DNA of 12,315 bases from Bacteroidota bacterium (GCA_030631445.1 DAOVLD010000028.1:1-12315), one strand, 5' to 3'; shown: positions 6,865 through 12,315, counted from the stretch's first letter. Notes: a model not told the origin generated them from the sequence alone. Numbers and translations are program-made.

Positions 6865-8049
6865 ATGAAAAAGAAAAAATCCGGTTTCAACACAAAACTT
6901 GTACACTTAGGAGAATTAGAAGACTCAATGGGTAGTGTAACTGTCCCTATTTTTCAAACATCCACTTTTTCTTTTAAAAACGCACAGCATGGGGCTGATT
7001 GCTTTTCAGGTAAAGACGACGGATATATTTATACCCGGCTTGGGAACCCGACCATAAATGCCCTTGAAGAAACGATAGCTGAACTTGAAAATGGATTCGG
7101 AGGAATTGCAACCAGCTCGGGAATGGGTGCTGTTAATTCAATTTATCTGGCTTTACTCGGACAAGGTGCCCATCTGGTTAGTACAGCTTCAGTGTATGGA
7201 CCCTCACGCAATGTAATCGAAAAACACTACAGCCGCTTTGGTGTTGAAGCTACTTTTGTGGATACCTCTGATCCTGATAAAGTTAAACAATCAATTAAAT
7301 CCAATACCAGAATGATCCTGGTCGAAACCCCTTCTAATCCCACTATGCAAATAACCGATATCCGTAAAATTGCAGAAATTGCGCATAAATATGGAATCCC
7401 CCTTGTTGTGGATAATACTTTTTCAAGTCCTTATCTCCAAAATCCCCTCGACCTGGGCGCTGATGTTGTGTTCCACTCCATTACAAAATTTATTAACGGT
7501 CATGCTGATGTAGTTGGTGGAGTTATTGTAGCAAAAGAGGAAAATCTTTATAAACAGATCAGAGATATAATGGTAAATTTTGGTTGCAATATGGACCCGC
7601 ACCAGGCTTACCTTGTTCACAGAGGTGTTAAAACTCTATCAATCCGTATCGAAAAAGCTCAGGAAAATGCTGCAAAGATCGCACAATGGCTCGAAAAACA
7701 TCCTCTTGTTAAATGGGTGAAATATCCGGGGTTGAGATCACACCCACAGCATGAACTTGCCAAAAAGCAAATGAGAGGATTCGGTACAATGATAAGCTTT
7801 GAATTAAAAGGTGGCCATAATACAGGAAAAGCTTTTATGGATAATGTTGAGCTGGCAATTCTTGCAGTCTCCCTTGGTGGAATTGAAACACTTATTCAGC
7901 ACCCTGCTTCAATGACACACTCGGGCATAAACAAAGAAGAGAAGTTGAAAGCCGGAATTACAGATGGACTGGTACGTTTATCGGTTGGAATTGAAAATGT
8001 TGAAGATCTGATTGACGATCTTTCCCAGGCATTAGACAAGATAACCTAA
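6865..8049 (+). CDS. PLP-dependent Cys/Met metabolism enzyme (methionine gamma-lyase-like)
   Basis: This is a fold-type I PLP enzyme of the trans-sulfuration group, which eliminates or replaces groups at the gamma carbon of sulfur amino acids. Seen: the neighbouring-subunit phosphate-binding motif YTRLGNPT, ATSSGMGAVNS, VYGPSRNV with active-site Tyr111, VETPSNPT, VVDNTFSSPYLQNPL and SITKFINGHADVVGG, whose Lys208 is the expected PLP Schiff-base residue. The C-terminal domain has SLGGIETLIQHPASMTH and RLSVGIE. Length (394 aa) is normal. In well-studied methionine gamma-lyases the Tyr is followed by Gly-Cys (Cys116 in Pseudomonas putida); here it is Gly112-Pro113, so that catalytic Cys is absent. 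Cystathionine gamma-lyase or O-acetylhomoserine sulfhydrylase activity therefore remains possible. It is a single gene with its own leader. The ATG at 6865 opens MKKKKSGFNTKLVHLG, normal for the family. Confidence 0.9.
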   Translation: MKKKKSGFNTKLVHLGELEDSMGSVTVPIFQTSTFSFKNAQHGADCFSGKDDGYIYTRLGNPTINALEETIAELENGFGGIATSSGMGAVNSIYLALLGQGAHLVSTASVYGPSRNVIEKHYSRFGVEATFVDTSDPDKVKQSIKSNTRMILVETPSNPTMQITDIRKIAEIAHKYGIPLVVDNTFSSPYLQNPLDLGADVVFHSITKFINGHADVVGGVIVAKEENLYKQIRDIMVNFGCNMDPHQAYLVHRGVKTLSIRIEKAQENAAKIAQWLEKHPLVKWVKYPGLRSHPQHELAKKQMRGFGTMISFELKGGHNTGKAFMDNVELAILAVSLGGIETLIQHPASMTHSGINKEEKLKAGITDGLVRLSVGIENVEDLIDDLSQALDKIT

Positions 8050-8102
8050 TACTAATAAGCCTTATTTTGAATGGCTATATCTGGAATACTTCAGGTTAGT
8101 AA

Positions 8103-8171
8103 AAAGTTGAAAGTTAAAAGTTAAAAGAGAAGAATAAAAGATAGAAGCTTGAAGGTCGAAGCTGGAAGGAG
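8103..8171. repeat. AAAGTTA and GAAGCTT heptamer arrays
   Basis: AAAGTTG (8103-8109) is followed in register by AAAGTTA twice (8110-8123) and AAAGAGA (8124-8130). A second set starts at 8144: GAAGCTT, GAAGGTC, GAAGCTG and GAAGGAG, each exactly 7 bp, to 8171. The whole gap (8050-8240) is strongly purine-rich on this strand. AAGTTAAAAG recurs at 8238-8247, across the stop codon of the exporter gene. Confidence 0.85.
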
Positions 8172-8240
8172 AAGAGAACGGTGAGAAATGAAGACACACA
8201 GACTGGGAGTTGAGTAGTCAATTAGACAGTCATTATTAAG

Positions 8241-9272
8241 TTAAAAGAAAAACAATCCTATAAACCCAATAATTAATCCAACCAGAATATTTATAAGTTT
8301 CATATAAATAAACCCTTTTTTAGATTCAGCCAGTAAAGGGATCGCCCCGTGTCCATCCTGGACAATGGAGCTTGCCAATAATATGCTGAATGGGATTGTG
8401 CCATTAACAAAAAGAGTGATAAAAACCAGGTGTGGCCCGGACTCAGGGATTATGCCTATCAATACGGCAATGATTAAAATCATATATTTATTATCCTGTA
8501 TCCAGCTACTGATATCCAGGAATCCCTCGATAAAATGAATAAAGACAAAAGTTCCAAAGGTCCAAAAAAATATACGTGGTAAATGTTTCTTTATCACATG
8601 TCCCCAAAGATGCTCATTAAGGAAATGGTCAGGAACAGTTGTTACAATAAACAATGTAACTAAACCTCCTGCAAGAAAAGTGATCTTCTTCCAATCCCAT
8701 TCTTCAGGGCCCAATTCTCCTGCGATAAGAAAAATAATAAAAATTAAAAAGCCGGTAATAAGCAATGTCCGCTCAAAACTTATGTTTTTTATTTGACTAA
8801 TCAAATTATCCCTGGGAAAACAACTGCATTTTATCTCTTCTTCATGTACTTTAAACCCATATGATCTGTCGTTATCCTGATCTTTTTGTTTCGAGACCAA
8901 CAAAATGAAAAATCCTGTAAGAAGAGCAATAACAAAAACAATAATCGTTAATATCAGTGCCTTTTCCGGCATCATGGCAAACATTACAAACGCTTCATCG
9001 CCAAAAGTTGCTATCATAGCGGCTACCAGGGCTGCAAAGCTTACAATACGGTGTGTATATAAAGATACAACCGCGAATGCGCCAAGGCAACCGGGAATAA
9101 CACCAAGTGATGCTGATAGAATAATCTGTAACCATTCTTTTTGCTGTAGTTTACGATTCCAGATACCTTGTGTTTGCACATTGATATAATCAATAATAAG
9201 CATCATCATCAGTACAAAACCGGTGATCATTAATGCATGCTTAAAAATATGTACACCCGATTGTAAATCCAT
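8241..9272 (-). CDS. Putative 10-TM heavy-metal (manganese-type) exporter
   Basis: A 343-aa polytopic membrane protein that I place in the family described as putative 10TM heavy-metal exporter / putative manganese transporter (formerly DUF2899, ArsP_2). About ten hydrophobic segments are visible. The two halves repeat each other: GVIPG at 57-61 with GDEA at 91-94, and GIIPE at 273-277 with GHGA at 307-310. The Pro-to-Gly spacing is 31 residues in both halves. Possible metal ligands are D92, E93, E277, H281 and H308, a KCSC motif (Cys149, Cys151) in the polar central loop, and four His at 215-230 (HFLNEHLWGHVIKKH). It is the last gene of a three-gene run, 50 bp after the NifX-like gene. AGGAGG lies only one base before the ATG, too close to be a normal ribosome site. 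The metal is not known; the family name is a prediction. Confidence 0.75.
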   Translation of the reverse strand: MDLQSGVHIFKHALMITGFVLMMMLIIDYINVQTQGIWNRKLQQKEWLQIILSASLGVIPGCLGAFAVVSLYTHRIVSFAALVAAMIATFGDEAFVMFAMMPEKALILTIIVFVIALLTGFFILLVSKQKDQDNDRSYGFKVHEEEIKCSCFPRDNLISQIKNISFERTLLITGFLIFIIFLIAGELGPEEWDWKKITFLAGGLVTLFIVTTVPDHFLNEHLWGHVIKKHLPRIFFWTFGTFVFIHFIEGFLDISSWIQDNKYMILIIAVLIGIIPESGPHLVFITLFVNGTIPFSILLASSIVQDGHGAIPLLAESKKGFIYMKLINILVGLIIGFIGLFFF

Positions 9273-9283
9273 TCCTCCTCTTC

Positions 9284-9318
9284 ACTTTTTAATTTCTAAT
9301 TTTTAATTTTTAATTTTT
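9284..9318. repeat. AATTTTT heptamer array
   Basis: Five heptamers in register: ACTTTTT, AATTTCT, then AATTTTT three times (9284-9318). They fill the 50-bp gap between the NifX-like gene (stop at 9323) and the exporter gene (start at 9272), so they are probably transcribed within the operon. Confidence 0.8.
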
Positions 9319-9322
9319 TAAA

Positions 9323-9661
9323 TTAAAACAACTTCAATTCACCCTTCTTATATGCTTCAAATGCCTCTTTGACAGTCATCTGGCCTGCCCCAACGAAAAT
9401 TTTCATGCCCGACTTTTCTAAAACCGTTGCGGCATTACCTCCGGGACCGTTTCCGGTGATCAATACTTCAGGATTAAGTTCAAATAATCTTTGTGCTGTT
9501 CGTGGTCCGGCTCCATGAGCCTCATTTGCTACATCCCTGTTATCGGTATATGTAAATTCATCCTTTTCATCATTATACATCAGAATAAATTCAGTTCTCC
9601 CAAAACGTGGATCCATCATAGAATCCCACTCTGTTCCTTTTGCTGTAAATACAATTTTCAT
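9323..9661 (-). CDS. NifX/NifB-family metal-cluster-binding protein (dinitrogenase Fe-Mo cofactor fold)
   Basis: A small stand-alone protein of the dinitrogenase iron-molybdenum cofactor biosynthesis family (PF02579), an RNase-H-like fold that in NifX and related proteins carries Fe-S or Fe-Mo cluster precursors. Seen: an N-terminal strand MKIVFTAKG, the DPRFGR motif (17-22), ITGNGPGGNAATVL and a C-terminal helix AFEAYKKGEL. It has no cysteine, so any cluster must be held by other ligands or by a partner. I use the ATG at 9661 (112 aa), which matches the family's usual start and leaves 16 bp after the radical SAM stop. The upstream in-frame ATG at 9709 adds a Lys/Arg/Ile-rich tail and overlaps the radical SAM gene. 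No nitrogenase genes are present, so a role in nitrogen fixation is unlikely; many anaerobes carry such proteins with unknown targets. Confidence 0.87.
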   Translation of the reverse strand: MKIVFTAKGTEWDSMMDPRFGRTEFILMYNDEKDEFTYTDNRDVANEAHGAGPRTAQRLFELNPEVLITGNGPGGNAATVLEKSGMKIFVGAGQMTVKEAFEAYKKGELKLF

Positions 9662-9677
9662 TTTTTTTATTACTTTT

Positions 9678-10619
9678 TTAGTTCTTATTTGTTGTCTGAT
9701 AAAATACACCTCTCTCCTGCTGAACAGATTTGATCTTATTATCTGCTTCTAACACGTCAAGATATTTATTGATTTCACTTATATGTAACCCGAGAATTTT
9801 AACCAGGTCATCAACAGTACATGGTCTTCTGAATATTGTCTCCAAAATTGCAGATTCAACATCATCACGGAAAGATTTTACCTCTTTTCGCGATGGGGCT
9901 GCAGCAATAATTTCAATATTATCAAGTCCCCAGAAATCTGCTATTTGTTCCAATTCTTCTTTGCCGGCAGCTTTAAGACCGGGTATAACTCCGGGTCTGT
10001 CAAGTGTATTTAACTGAATGCTGTCAGGCTTAATTTTATTAAATGCCTCTTTCAATAACTTTAAATCCTCCTTACTATTATTATATCCCGGAATAATAAG
10101 AACCTCCAGCCAAATTTTGCCCTGGTATTCTTTTCTGAATTCACAAAGACCATTTATATAATCTTCAATATCCAGTGAATGAATAGGTCTGTTTATTTTC
10201 CTGAAAGACAGGTCTGAAGCAACATCTAACGATGGTAATACAAGATCAGCATCCAGAATTTCCGTTCTTACTTGTTTGTTTTTGAGTAAAGTCCCGTTTG
10301 TCAGGACAGCAACAGGAATATCGGGATAATTCTGTTTAATAAATTTCAATATATCGCCAATACGTGAATTAAGAGTAGGTTCTCCCGAACCTGAAAAAGT
10401 AATAAAATCAAGTGCCGGTTTATCACTTAGAAATCGCTTTAATTCCTGAATTACTTCGTTATATGGAACATATTCATTTCTTTCTATTGTTAAGTTAGTA
10501 GTAAATCCACATTCACAATAAATACAATTAAGTGAACATACTTTATAAGGAACAAGGTCAACACCTAAAGACATCCCTAAACGTCGTGATGGTACAGGAC
10601 CAAATAAAAATTTGTACAT
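9678..10619 (-). CDS. Radical SAM protein, COG0731-like, with C-terminal winged helix
   Basis: A 4Fe-4S radical S-adenosylmethionine enzyme of unknown substrate. The cluster-binding motif is Cys28-x3-Cys32-x2-Cys35, preceded by FGPVPSRRLGMSLGVDLVPY, a start typical of the family grouped with wyosine-type synthetases (COG0731). GSGEPTL, which follows, is the usual SAM-binding glycine motif. An extra Cys lies at 37. The barrel runs to about residue 235. Residues about 250-313 are helical (TIFRRPCTVDDLVKILGLHI) and resemble a winged-helix module, suggesting nucleic-acid or protein contact. The gene opens a minus-strand run with the NifX-like protein 16 bp after its stop and the metal exporter next, which hints at metal-cofactor work rather than tRNA modification. 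That is inference from context. Confidence 0.85.
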   Translation of the reverse strand: MYKFLFGPVPSRRLGMSLGVDLVPYKVCSLNCIYCECGFTTNLTIERNEYVPYNEVIQELKRFLSDKPALDFITFSGSGEPTLNSRIGDILKFIKQNYPDIPVAVLTNGTLLKNKQVRTEILDADLVLPSLDVASDLSFRKINRPIHSLDIEDYINGLCEFRKEYQGKIWLEVLIIPGYNNSKEDLKLLKEAFNKIKPDSIQLNTLDRPGVIPGLKAAGKEELEQIADFWGLDNIEIIAAAPSRKEVKSFRDDVESAILETIFRRPCTVDDLVKILGLHISEINKYLDVLEADNKIKSVQQERGVFYQTTNKN

Positions 10620-10690
10620 ATTATTGTTCTATCAGAAGGTCAATGTTAATAATTAAATACTGATTAATTTCATTACACTTTGCATTTCTA

Positions 10691-10718
10691 AGTCAGCAGT
10701 CTACAGTCTTCAGTCGGC
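10691..10718. repeat. AGTCNNC heptamer array
   Basis: Four tandem units of the form AGTCNNC in perfect 7-bp register, with variable dinucleotides AG, TA, TT and GG. Only positions 5 and 6 vary, so the array has diverged in a patterned way or was built from related units. Confidence 0.85.
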
Positions 10719-10779
10719 AATTTGAAAACCGTACCACTCAATATCAGTCCATAAAGTCAACAAAATTTTGAATTTAAGA

Positions 10780-10850
10780 CCCCCCGTACGGTCATGCTCT
10801 GTTACATACTGCTTTGCAATTTCACAGGGTAAACTTCCCTACGGGGCAGG
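10780..10850. other. GC-rich hairpin-forming segment
   Basis: A GC-rich island in very AT-rich surroundings. The outer inverted repeat is CCCCGTA (10782-10788) with TACGGGG (10840-10846). Inside, CTGT...GC (from 10798) pairs with GC...ACAG (ending 10827) around TTT, and CAGGG faces TTCCCT. It could be a repeat element or a structured RNA upstream of the radical SAM gene. I do not recognise a named riboswitch or sRNA family. Confidence 0.45.
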
Positions 10851-10916
10851 CAAATAATAAAAAATTAGAACAGAATTTACCAATACATTATTTTTTTTCT
10901 TTTTATTTTCTTTTTT

Positions 10917-10944
10917 GTTGACTGCCGATTGTTGACTGTTGACT
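10917..10944. repeat. GTTGACT heptamer array
   Basis: GTTGACT, GCCGATT, GTTGACT, GTTGACT in 7-bp register. The sequence GACTGCCGATTG inside it matches the end of the array at 6774-6799. Confidence 0.85.
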
Positions 10945-10948
10945 TTTC

Positions 10949-11057
10949 TTCTCTTCTCTCTTCACTTTTAACTTTATAACTTTCAACTTTCAACTCTATT
11001 TTCTCTTCTCTCTTCACTTTCAACTTTATAACTTTCAACTTTCAACTTTCAACTTTA
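10949..11057. repeat. 52-bp tandem duplication containing AACTTTC heptamers
   Basis: Copy 1 (10949-11000) and copy 2 (11001-11052) agree at all but one of about 47 positions (T at 10969, C at 11021), then diverge over the last bases. Each copy is a CT-rich block (TTCTCTTCTCTCTTCACTTT) followed by AACTTTA/AACTTTC heptamers; copy 2 has AACTTTC three times at 11030-11050. The final unit runs into the stop codon of the DUF89 gene (11055-11057). The reverse complement of AACTTTC is the AAAGTTG unit of the array at 8103. Confidence 0.9.
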
Positions 11058-11900
11058 TATATTAATCCCTTTTAAAACAATATCGTTTTCTTCTACATTT
11101 AAATCGTTGGCAATAACAGAGCATTTTGCTTTTAAAAGAAAAAACGTTGGCTGTTTAACATCTGAAAGACCTTCGTAATTCCCTTGCCCCTTACTGATAA
11201 TCAGTTTTGAGTTATTAAATCTCTCAAGAAATTCTTTATTACATAAACTTAAAATAACTGCAGGGGCTGTTGTTCCCGAAGATATTATTTCAGCAACCTC
11301 ATTAATTCCTGATGCAATGGCATCTTCCTCTGTTACGTCATTTATCACGGGTATTTCCCTTACAACATATGTTGTCGGTTTTTTTAATTCTTCAATAAGA
11401 ATTTTATCAAAAACTGATTCCCCGGCATTATCCCCAAGATAAAGAACAGAATCAGTTGTTTTCAGTTGTTTTTCAAATTTATCAAAATCAAGAATAGCAA
11501 AATCTTGTTTTAATATTTTTTGCACATCTTCAACAAGATTAAATTTCTTATTCACTCCCAGATCAATAACATTCCCGGCTATAGCTATACGAATAGCTGT
11601 TAGCAATGAATTATCAGACTCTTCAACAATTTTTTTTAACTCCGGATATAAAGACAAAGCTTCTTCAATATTCGCTTTTTTAACTTCCTTGTATGGGTCG
11701 GTTACTCCTGTAATTTCTCTTACTATCCGGTAAATGATCTCTCCTGTTTCCGGAGGTGTGTTCTCCATTGGAATGTCTTTCATCATTGCGCCTACAGTAT
11801 CAAGCAGCTTTTTTATAATCCGCTCATCATCAGTAGCTATTCTTCCGGCACGCAAAGCCTGATCCATCATACAAGGCAAACAATCAAGAAATGTTTTCAT
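11055..11900 (-). CDS. DUF89-family protein (putative metal-dependent damage-control phosphatase)
   Basis: A stand-alone DUF89 protein of the prokaryotic type. Family members tested elsewhere are Mn/Ni/Co-dependent phosphatases acting on harmful phosphometabolites; the substrate of this one is unknown. Seen: an N-terminal CLPC motif (Cys8, Cys11) in MKTFLDCLPCMMDQALR, characteristic of subfamily I; a helical region with SLLTAIRIAIAGNVIDLG, whose Asn-x3-Asp is expected near the metal; YLGDNAGE with Asp157, Asn158 and Glu161 as likely metal or active-site residues; and KGQGNYEGL near residue 240. At 281 aa it is the normal length. It follows the VOC gene (91-bp gap) and precedes the radical SAM trio (435-bp gap) on the same strand. 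The stop codon TAA is the first unit of a repeat array. Confidence 0.87.
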   Translation of the reverse strand: MKTFLDCLPCMMDQALRAGRIATDDERIIKKLLDTVGAMMKDIPMENTPPETGEIIYRIVREITGVTDPYKEVKKANIEEALSLYPELKKIVEESDNSLLTAIRIAIAGNVIDLGVNKKFNLVEDVQKILKQDFAILDFDKFEKQLKTTDSVLYLGDNAGESVFDKILIEELKKPTTYVVREIPVINDVTEEDAIASGINEVAEIISSGTTAPAVILSLCNKEFLERFNNSKLIISKGQGNYEGLSDVKQPTFFLLKAKCSVIANDLNVEENDIVLKGINI

Positions 11901-11950
11901 CTGTATAATAATTTTTCATTCTACATTCTTCCAAAATATTATCCACCTTC

Positions 11951-11975
11951 TCCGCCAACTGGCGGATACGGCGGA
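11951..11975. repeat. GC-rich palindrome with an extra half-site
   Basis: TCCGCCA (11951-11957) and TGGCGGA (11960-11966) are perfect complements around AC, followed by a further half-site, CGGCGGAC (11968-11975). It lies in the 91-bp gap between the VOC gene and the DUF89 gene. There is no U tract on either strand, so it is not a standard terminator. It resembles a REP-type or short palindromic repeat, or it may mark an operator. Confidence 0.6.
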
Positions 11976-11980
11976 CAAAG

Positions 11981-12001
11981 CGAGTTACGGGTTACGAGTT
12001 C
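11981..12001. repeat. CGAGTTA heptamers overlapping a gene end
   Basis: CGAGTTA, CGGGTTA, CGAGTTC in 7-bp register. The minus-strand reading (AACTCGTAAC) is the same unit as the ACTCGTA pair at 4911-4924. The stop codon of the VOC-fold gene (11992-11994) and its last two codons lie inside the array. Confidence 0.85.
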
Positions 12002-12315
12002 TTCTTAATTTCAAAAACATTCCCACTTCTGTCTTTTATAAAAACCAGATCGAACAAATCTCTTTCTATCCTGATACATTCATAATTATGTTTCAGGGAA
12101 TTTTCAACAAGCTTCTCCCGATCCTTAACTGCAAGGCAGATATGTTCAAAACTGTGTTTGTTTTGTCCGGGTAAAATAAATATCTCCAGACTAATATCAT
12201 CTTTTTGCAAAAGGTAAACTGAAGTTTCATTATTTATGCTAAAAATCTTATTAGCAAGAACCTTATTTAAAACAAAGTTTTTCACCTCTTTCATCCCGAG
12301 AATATCAAAATAAAA
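11992..12315 (-). CDS. VOC/glyoxalase-fold protein, N-terminus beyond the window
   Basis: The reading frame has an internal ATG at 12294 but stays open to the window edge. The seven codons before it give FYFDILG, running on into MKEVKNF. FYFDILGMKE is the classic first helix of a VOC (vicinal oxygen chelate, glyoxalase/bleomycin-resistance) module, so the true start lies outside. The second half has FEHICLAVKDRE, beginning the next beta-alpha module, and FIKDRSGNVFEIKKN, whose Glu in FEI is the usual metal ligand. About 107 residues are visible; a normal single-domain protein is about 120-130 aa, so roughly 15-25 residues are missing. No reaction can be assigned; the fold serves lyases, epimerases, dioxygenases and binding proteins. 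The last two residues and the stop are encoded by a repeat. Confidence 0.8.
   Translation of the reverse strand, partial: FYFDILGMKEVKNFVLNKVLANKIFSINNETSVYLLQKDDISLEIFILPGQNKHSFEHICLAVKDREKLVENSLKHNYECIRIERDLFDLVFIKDRSGNVFEIKKNS

Larger units (their letters stand above)
10620..11054. other. 435-bp gap without a gene: heptamers, GC-rich hairpin and 52-bp duplication
   Basis: No supportable coding frame is present. From left to right: an AT-rich leader for the radical SAM gene (10620-10690), four AGTCNNC heptamers (10691-10718), a 14-bp match to the terminus of the palindromic element (10747-10760), a GC-rich hairpin region (10780-10850), an A/T-rich stretch, GTTGACT heptamers (10917-10944) and a 52-bp tandem duplication (10949-11052) reaching the stop codon of the DUF89 gene. 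The mosaic suggests repeated insertion or slippage events. Confidence 0.8.

Noticed and set aside
8054..8066. AATAAGCCTTATT as a terminator for the PLP enzyme
   Set aside because: The stem is only five A/T pairs with a 3-nt loop and no following T run.
9272..9283. AGGAGG before the exporter start as a Shine-Dalgarno site
   Set aside because: It is one base from the ATG, too close for normal use, and lies in AG-rich low-complexity sequence.
9662..9709. Upstream ATG start for the NifX-like gene
   Set aside because: The extension is basic and low-complexity, overlaps the radical SAM gene and is absent from the family's usual N-terminus.
9678..10619. Calling the radical SAM protein a tRNA wyosine synthase
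   Set aside because: Only the general COG0731-like start and cluster motif match; the C-terminal winged helix and the metal-related neighbours do not support that role, and wyosine synthesis is not expected in bacteria.

Overview
The window comes from a member of the Bacteroidota. The clearest sign is a gldK(end)-gldL-gldM-gldN run, the core of the type IX secretion / gliding machinery found only in that phylum. AT-rich DNA, AT-rich leaders with no usable Shine-Dalgarno sequence in front of most genes, and a set of genes typical of anaerobes (a NifX-like protein, a COG0731-like radical SAM protein, a DUF89 protein) fit an anaerobic or microaerophilic Bacteroidales/Marinilabiliales-type organism. 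The level below phylum is inference.

Layout. Bases 1-3542 (+) hold the last 15 codons of gldK, then gldL, gldM and gldN, closed by a bidirectional hairpin terminator at 3567-3597. Bases 3596-4711 (-) encode a mannose-1-phosphate guanylyltransferase that converges on gldN and shares its terminator. A 275-bp divergent gap built largely of short tandem repeats leads to an overlapping pair (+), 4987-6482: an MlaE-type permease and an MlaF-type ATPase, with no MCE (MlaD) gene beside them. A 382-bp gap follows. It carries a roughly 200-bp imperfect palindrome flanked by an 8-bp direct repeat, which looks like a MITE, and then a heptamer repeat. Bases 6865-8049 (+) encode a PLP-dependent gamma-lyase of the Cys/Met metabolism family. 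All remaining genes are on the minus strand. In transcription order they are a VOC-fold protein cut by the right edge of the window, a DUF89 protein, and then a tight trio: radical SAM protein, NifX-like protein and 10-TM putative metal exporter.

Function. GldK/L/M/N form the outer-membrane ring and the proton-driven inner-membrane motor of type IX secretion; the residues reported to couple GldL to GldM are present. The guanylyltransferase supplies GDP-mannose for surface glycans. The Mla-like pair is the membrane part of a lipid transporter. The radical SAM / NifX-like / exporter trio (16-bp and 50-bp gaps) looks like one transcription unit connecting Fe-S chemistry, a metal-cluster carrier fold and metal transport. 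It is the best candidate here for a poorly described system, although each family is known separately.

Repeats. Nearly every gap outside the gld operon contains degenerate tandem repeats, mostly with a 7-bp period but with a different unit in each place (an 8-bp and a 17-bp version also occur). Several touch or contain the stop codons of minus-strand genes. With the palindromic element and two GC-rich hairpins, these repeats are the most unusual structure in the window. I see no rRNA, tRNA, CRISPR array, intact transposase or broken gene.
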